Assembly (NCBI GenBank): GCA_021030915.1
Contig: JAGEMR010000020.1
Location: 1 to 64,000, forward strand
Length of the DNA: 64,000 nucleotides
Reading direction: 5' to 3'
Source: Astrothelium macrocarpum
Lineage: Eukaryota > Ascomycota > Dothideomycetes > Trypetheliales > Trypetheliaceae
The stretch's first letter is position 1. Each line of letters opens with the position of its first letter. The translations under genes were made by a program, and so were the position numbers. The notes under the pieces are model-generated. The model did no database searches and had not been told where the DNA came from. It was given only the letters and a program-made list of their open reading frames with translations. Below, one piece after another: positions 58,201 through 64,000 of this stretch.

Positions 58201-58398
58201 TTCTCGCCGTTTTCTTTATCCGCCCCCAAGGGGGGATTTTCTTTTCTGCCTTCTACAAAATGTAAGCATCGTACTATATAGAATTGAGGCAACCCCCGAT
58301 GAGATTTGGGTTTTTGTTTTCCAACTTACTTTTTTAGAGACACGAGGCCGACGAACCCTCGTCTGAACTACCCTATGAGGCATTCCGGGTAGCCCCAT
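58186..58398 (-). CDS. Possible first exons upstream of the tandem array
   Basis: A frame from MGLPGMPHRVVQTRVRRPRV (58398) runs to a good donor (GTAAGT, exon 58398-58330). A 77-nt candidate intron ends in TTTTGTAG at 58253, and the next exon (58252-58186) reads KAEKKIPPWGRIKKTARKLA before a GTAGGT donor. Every simple join to the next unit meets a stop, so the gene may be decayed or the reading wrong. No domain recognised; the peptide is very basic. Confidence 0.3.
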
Positions 58399-60741
58399 GG
58401 CGATTGCGGTATAATTGCTATATCAAATTAGAAATGAGCAACTGGGGGACACCTCGGTACATTATGACATACAAGGGCAAGGGAGAGGTGGAGGAGACGG
58501 AGGGGAAGGGCCATGGGGAATGGATGGCCTCATCCCCAGGGTTGGTGGAGGGGGTTTGGTGCTCCCCAGTCATTTTTGGTAAAAAAATTTAAAAAATTTG
58601 GTTGGTGTTGGTAAAAAAATTTTCAGTCAATTTGACTGATTGCTTTGGTCTGTGTTGAGGAAAAAAGAAGAGAGGATCTCCTGGGAGAATGAGCAGGCTT
58701 TTATAGCTGAGCTCCATTAGCGTTATCATGCACCATATTTCGACGATGAGGAATATAGGAATCAGCTTCGTCTGCTGTAGCACGAAAAACGCTGGGGATT
58801 GTTTCAATACCACGGAGACATTAGGCGCGGCCGCGCTTGTTGCAGGCGCATCTCAAGCGCGCTACGCACGTCTAATGATGACGTCTGCCGCGGCTATCGC
58901 TAAGCACTGTTGAAATTTTTACTTTCTAGAGCAAATTTATTTCCATCGATGCCAGCTTATATTTGAATTGCTCAACACTTGCCTATAAAGGGAAAAAGAG
59001 GAGAGAGATATATGAGAGGCTGCTTCAGAGTCGGAATCGCCCCCAGCCGCAAGACAAAAGACGCATCACTTCTAGAATAATCACAACGAATCCTTAACGT
59101 GTACTTATACGAATCACTTTTAAGGATCGAAGATTGATGTGCTTGATGGGAGTCTGATGCATTTTTGGGAAAACTGAGAGAATGGCAGGGTTTATAGATA
59201 GAAATATGGAAAAGGAGTACCTAGACAAGAAAAGCTTCTTCTTGTTGGAGAAAGCTGCCTCTATGGGTTTGAGGTAGTGACATCACTGCCATAACATTAT
59301 GTGCTAGGGAGTCCGGTGCCTGTTTTGGCTCAATTTCCCGCTGGTTCAGCTTGCCCAGACTGCCAAAACCAGAAGGAGAGAAAAAGCACCTGAATTTGGA
59401 GATAAACAATCAGCTTTCGCATACTGTCTTTAGTCATTATTAGAAAGTACAGAATCAACAGGATATTTCGTCTCACCCGGTGTCATTGTAAGATCAAGGC
59501 AGGCCTTTGATCCAAAGTTCGCAAAAGTTTTCTAAATCAGTTAAGAGGGCCCGCATTTCGGTGTTTGAAGATACCGTGTACTACATCAGCCCTAGTCTAT
59601 ATATGTATGTATGTAGATAGCAGCTTAGCTTGCTAGACATAAATGAAATTCGATTGCCTTCAGCTTCAACTAATGCTAGTTAGGATCCTCGTAACTTACA
59701 ACTCTGACCAGGACTGAGCAACGCTACTTCGTTCTGAACCATCTCTTTTGACTTCCTCTGGTGACTCAAAATTCAGCATACCTGAGTTTCGAGGATTTCA
59801 TGCCAAACGAATTGATTGCGGTGGTGAGATTTCGAGAACTACCATGTTTTTTGTTAACAAAAATCGGGCGGATCGGAAGGGATCCTAATCCTGGACGTGA
59901 ATCAGCTCAAGTAGTTCTATTACCCAGGCATGGAACGCGGCTTAGCTGGATGACTCGAGTCTAAAATTTGCTATGATATTCAGCTGTCGCTGTACGCAAA
60001 GATGAACAGATTTTGAAGCTGCAGAAAGTATAGTCATGTCTTCTGATTCAGTTCACGCTTCTGGAAAATAGTAGCAGAAAGTTGAAAATGTGTTGGGTCT
60101 GAAAATTAGGAGCGAAGGTCCCTTCCACTTTCCAAGGTGTAGGTGGACATGTTGGTGATGAAATATCCTGGAGGATGTGGTCAGCGGAATATTCATCCCC
60201 AGTCCTGTAATGAGCACTCATGTTCCGTGCTTATTTGTTCGACCCTAACGATGGAAATTAATGCAAGGCATTTCGTCACCGGAGCAACCCCTCTTCCCGT
60301 TCATGCTCAGAAAGCCCCTGTCCTACCATTAGGGTTGGGAAGGATGTTGATGCATCAATGCAAAACATACGTAGGACCGTAAGAATAAATGAAGTAGCCA
60401 ATGAGTATGCTTCAACCTGCAACTCCAGCTGACCATCTGGTAGCAAGTGATCTCCTGAATATCATACCATGAATCAGCATAGGCAAGCATTCTGCTGAAA
60501 ATCGTGTAAACAATTAAATGACGTCCGGGCATGATTCCATGTTGATGCTTTGTTGAGCGTGATTCTTAGAGTTGAATGGCCACGGGGGTACTTGAATGAG
60601 TTCCTTAGATCTTCTAGCTAGGTTAGGTACATGATCAATACACTACGTATCAAATTCGTCTCAACAGCATTAATCGACTTTGATAGCACTGGATCGTTCC
60701 CGTTAGCACTGTCGTTTCTAAATCGGGAGAATGGTTCTGGC
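58399..60741. other. Long stretch without a supported gene
   Basis: Only short frames without domains. Features seen are the AT-rich, partly self-complementary segment at about 58578-58630 and simple TATG repeats near 59600. The right end contains the 3' flank of the TM9 gene. Confidence 0.4.
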
Positions 60742-63037
60742 TTACCTGTAAATCCTTCTCACGAACGCATACGCCGACAAAAACCCGAGGGTGCCCGTTA
60801 ACAAACCGTATACCGCACATGCTAGGAAACTATAACTGAAGAACAATAGGCCGGAAATAACACCTTGGATATGCAATTTTGCACAATAGTAGTAAACGCA
60901 GTACGCAAAGACCCAGACTGAGCTGCTGCCTCCCACGAAAAACGATTGCCACCACCAGTGGTAGTTCTGCAAGAGCATGTAAGTCAATGCTAATCATAAT
61001 GACAACATCTTCTATTGATCAGAAGCGACTTACTTCGGCACAGAGTTGACTATAAGTGGCCACAATTGTGACCTCGATCACAGTAAGGATCAATATAAGA
61101 CTCACGACTGCCAAAAACCCAAACACGTAATAGTACCCGCTCTTATCTTGCCAGAGGCTCTTGAACACAAACATAAGTTCAATGAAAATCACAGAAAAAG
61201 GAACGAGGCCGGCCAGAAGCACGACGCGCCAGGATTTCGTGTACCACGTCTGCGGAGGGATTTGGCGAGGGATGGAATTGGTCTTGATGGGATGTTCCCA
61301 GCCACCAATGCGAGCGAAGCCGAACCAGCTGCCAGCATAGACGAGGGGAAGTTGGATGAGGAGCCACAGGGATAGTAGGGCAACAAGGGTGCCAAAGGGG
61401 ATGGCGGTGCTGGATGCTTGAGCCCAGACGAAGAAATTGAGGATGAAGACAGTGGCGAAGAGGAGACCAGGAAACAAAGTCGCAGTCTACAAAAACTCAG
61501 TATGGTTTGCAACAAGCAGATAGCTGTTAGACTTACCACAATGACATTCTTCTTCCATAATTGGCCACCAAACGTCTTGTACGCACGGCCAGAAAAGTAA
61601 CCGGAGAAGAGACCAGCGAAGATGAACAGAGCAACACCAACGCTGATATAGCCGCCCCGGAAACTGGGATTCAAAACGCCAAAGCAGCTTAGAACAAGAA
61701 GACCGATGGCCATGAAGACGAGTTGCATACCAGAGCCGATGAGAGGGGCAAGGAGGCCTGAATAGGCTGGTGTGCGGAAAACATCGCCGTGCAAGAGCTT
61801 CCAGCCTGTCAACTCTTCAGCAGCCTCTTCGTCTGAAGAGTCGCCTGTATCCTTGTCCGCGTCTGGCTGATCCAAGAGTCCTCCTTTGTCAGTACTCTTC
61901 CGAATTGAAGGCTTCCGTGTTCTTCGCCTGAGCCTGATTTTGCCATCTTCCAGACTTTTTTCCTTGGCGCCTTTGATATCGCCGTAGATGGTGCGAGCAA
62001 TGATGACCGCCACCATGGCGGCAAGAAGACCAGAGATGATGACGGAATTGATGATGGCCAGCCAGTGAATCTTAGAACTGTCTTCTTGATCCACAAAATA
62101 AAGATCCCATCGATTCTGCCATTCCACTTTATCCTCTTCGCGAAAATATACAGAATAAGTGTACGGGATGATCAACGTGGCATTCTCGTCGAACTCCTCC
62201 TCTTCTTCCGGGTATAGAGCGTTACCGTGTCTGTCAGCAGAGGTAGTATTCGTGCTATCCATCCTTAGTTCAAATCCTCTCTCGCCGGCTTGGATGTCTT
62301 CTGGCAGACCAGTCTCGTTTCGACCATCCGCCTCTAAGCTTTTTGCATATATTTCGAAACCCACGATTGTCTTCTTTCCATTATCTCCATCTCTTCCAGG
62401 TGCCCTGTGGTAGCGAATCACAATGGTGAAATGATTATTAATGTAGTAGATTGGTAGGCCGGTTTTTGGTGAAAGATCCTCATATCCGAGCTTGAATCCA
62501 GCAGCATAATACTTGCGCGATTTATCGACAGTCACGAAGCTTGTGGCGCCAGGGAGATTATCCACAATCCATTCTGCTACAAAGCCATCTGCCACCAAAT
62601 CTTCGGCCTTTTTCAATCCATTCCGATCAACGGTCTGGCTGCAAAGGTAATGCGCTTCATCATCATTACCCATGTTCAACTCATAGTCCGATAACGTGAT
62701 CCGATCTCCACGCAAGACCTCACCAAGGTTGAGAGCCAAATGGGACCCACTAATGAGATTCGATGCTCCATGTCGACGGCCGCTTGGAGGGCAGACGAAT
62801 GGCAGCTCCGAGTATGCAAACTGTAGCTGAGAATTGTCCGAGTATACTTTGTTGACAAAGAGAGGGATTGCTTCGCCGTCATTATAACTTCTTATCGACC
62901 ATCCTGGGATACAGTTAGCCTGACAATACAAGTTCTGGTACGGGAGCTGAACCAGGTATGTAAAAGGCGCTTCCTAAGGGTAAGAACCCGAGTACCGCAA
63001 TCAGAGGGGTAATTAGTAACCGAAAGTCGCAATGCAT
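60742..63037 (-). CDS. Transmembrane 9 superfamily (EMP70/nonaspanin) protein
   Basis: Endomembrane (Golgi/endosome) protein of 709 aa with a long lumenal N-terminal domain and nine C-terminal membrane segments. Four exons: 63037-62953, 62903-61537, 61486-61034, 60966-60742 (2130 nt). The 49-nt first intron joins LGSAFYIP to GWSIRSYNDGEAIPLFVNKV, restoring the family start after a signal peptide (LLITPLIAVLGFLPLGSAF). Other hallmarks are ELPFVCPPSG, the VIIPYTYSVYF-like segment before W.NRWD, KLLHGDVFRTP, and the end FVRRIYR, which resembles the retention signal reported for this family. Members act in protein sorting and adhesion-related trafficking. Confidence 0.95.
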
Positions 63038-63612
63038 AGCTAAGACGTAAAGGAGATGCGAAAATCACGGGCTACGCAGGCCGAAGGCCTCGAATGTTCT
63101 CGTGAACCTCTTGTAGGTGGACTTGCGGTGTACTTGACGGTGTCGTGGCTTCGACGGGTTATGAGGCTTGCTGCGCAATGACAGCTGTTGCGCTTACCCT
63201 CATAACATGGAAACAGTAGGGTCGCGAAAGTATTACCAAACGAATGTAAGCGGTACAGAGCACCGGAAAGGAATCAATTAAGGACACTTCGACCAGAGGT
63301 TGGGGGTGGGGGCAGAAATGCGGCATCTAACTAAGATATACGAGATAGGAACGAGACCCTGACCGGTCATCTTTATGCGAACCCCTTCACCGGTCTCAAT
63401 CGAGCATAAAGCGCATAACTTGCACTTTCCAAGAGAGCATCAAAGTTGGTGAGGAGCTGTCTATATGTTTATCCACGTTAAGAGTCATTGTGTAGTAGAC
63501 AATGGCCTCTCACTGCCTTACGACACTAACGAGCAGGGTGAATTCGGCAGAGAAGCGTTCGCATGATGCCACTTTCGTCTCTATTGTGTATTTATATTTG
63601 GGTATCAAGGTA
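63038..63612. other. Intergenic, no gene seen
   Basis: Upstream region of the TM9 gene and downstream region of the gene leaving the window. No conserved frame. Confidence 0.45.
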
Positions 63613-64000
63613 TCAATCGTCGAATCCATCAAATTCACTCTCAATCATGTTCACATCATGACGCTCTCTCCCCGAAACTCTCCTCTTCATGCTCCCCGCC
63701 ACAGCACCTCTCCGGTTGTTCTCCACCCTCCTATCAAAACCGCTCTTTGTCGATATCCTCATCTTAGCCCTACCCTCTTTCCCATCCTCTTTCCTCACTC
63801 CCTCCCTTCTCGCCTCCACACCTCTCTTCTTCAACCTCTTCCTCTCCCTCTTACTCACGCTCGGCAATGCCTTCATCAACCACTCCGGAACCCCCTCCTC
63901 CCGTCCATCATCTCCATCTCCATCCCCCTCGCCACCCCTCGCCTCCCTCTTCAACTTCTCACTCGTCCTAATCACATTCGCCACCCCCTTCACCACCCCC
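63613..64000 (-). CDS. ROK1: C-terminal part of a probable DEAD-box RNA helicase (Rok1-like), incomplete
   Basis: The frame is open to the window edge, so the N-terminal part lies outside. The visible ~128 residues are very basic: VPEWLMKALPSVSKRERKRL, RKKRGVEARR-like, then MRISTKSGFDRRVENNRRGA and GSMKRR. This arrangement, WLL.ALP.xSK followed by ISTKSG(F/Y)(D/E)RR.ENNRKGA, is what I recall from fungal Rok1 C-termini (40S ribosome biogenesis, nucleolar). The helicase motifs themselves are not in the window, so the name is an inference. Confidence 0.55.
   Translation of the reverse strand, partial: GVVKGVANVIRTSEKLKREARGGEGDGDGDDGREEGVPEWLMKALPSVSKRERKRLKKRGVEARREGVRKEDGKEGRAKMRISTKSGFDRRVENNRRGAVAGSMKRRVSGRERHDVNMIESEFDGFDD

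Overview
The window comes from a filamentous ascomycete (Pezizomycotina). Genes carry many short introns (about 45-120 nt) with GTAAGT/GTATGT-type donors and CTAAC/CTAAT-type branch sites. Families restricted to or expanded in filamentous fungi are present: STAND/NLR receptors with SesA- or SesB-type N-termini, PTH11-like rhodopsin-domain proteins, a HET remnant and DUF3632. Three AT-rich islands look like repeats eroded by repeat-induced point mutation (RIP). I cannot place the genus.

Layout. 0.6-15.1 kb is an NLR region: an apparently intact SesA-like/NACHT/ankyrin gene (+), a small membrane-protein gene, dispersed repeats, and a second NLR (lipase-like/NACHT/ankyrin, -) that is broken by a 2.67-kb hAT element sitting in one of its introns and by at least one frameshift. 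15.3-16.3 kb holds a pogo-like transposase remnant. 16.6-27.1 kb is a conserved housekeeping block: THG1 (-), RPB1 (-), then SWD1 (+) reading away from RPB1 across a shared promoter region. 27.6-38.2 kb carries two PTH11-like genes around an AT-rich TIR element, a MITE and an MFS transporter. 39.0-43.4 kb has a small unknown gene, a secreted NucA/NucB-domain protein, another MITE and a prolyl 4-hydroxylase-like gene. 44.1-46.2 kb is a TA-flanked AT-rich element. 46.6-51.2 kb is a large secreted SGNH-hydrolase/FG-GAP/(PPGS)n protein with microexons. 52.6-58.4 kb holds a weak ORF, a DUF3632 gene, a HET remnant ending at a MITE, and an exon-like tandem array. 60.7-64.0 kb has a TM9/EMP70 protein and the 3' end of a probable ROK1 helicase gene that runs out of the window.

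For eleven genes I worked out splicing by hand; in each the exon lengths sum to a multiple of three and restore family motifs across the junctions. The most unusual signals are: a group of small TIR elements (three subfamilies) with a common terminal framework and, in three of four copies, 4-bp target duplications; a hAT insertion precisely inside an NLR intron with an 8-bp duplication; microexons of 6, 11 and 13 nt that each encode part of the calcium-loop motif of FG-GAP repeats; and a 190-bp tandem array whose units look like an exon plus an intron.
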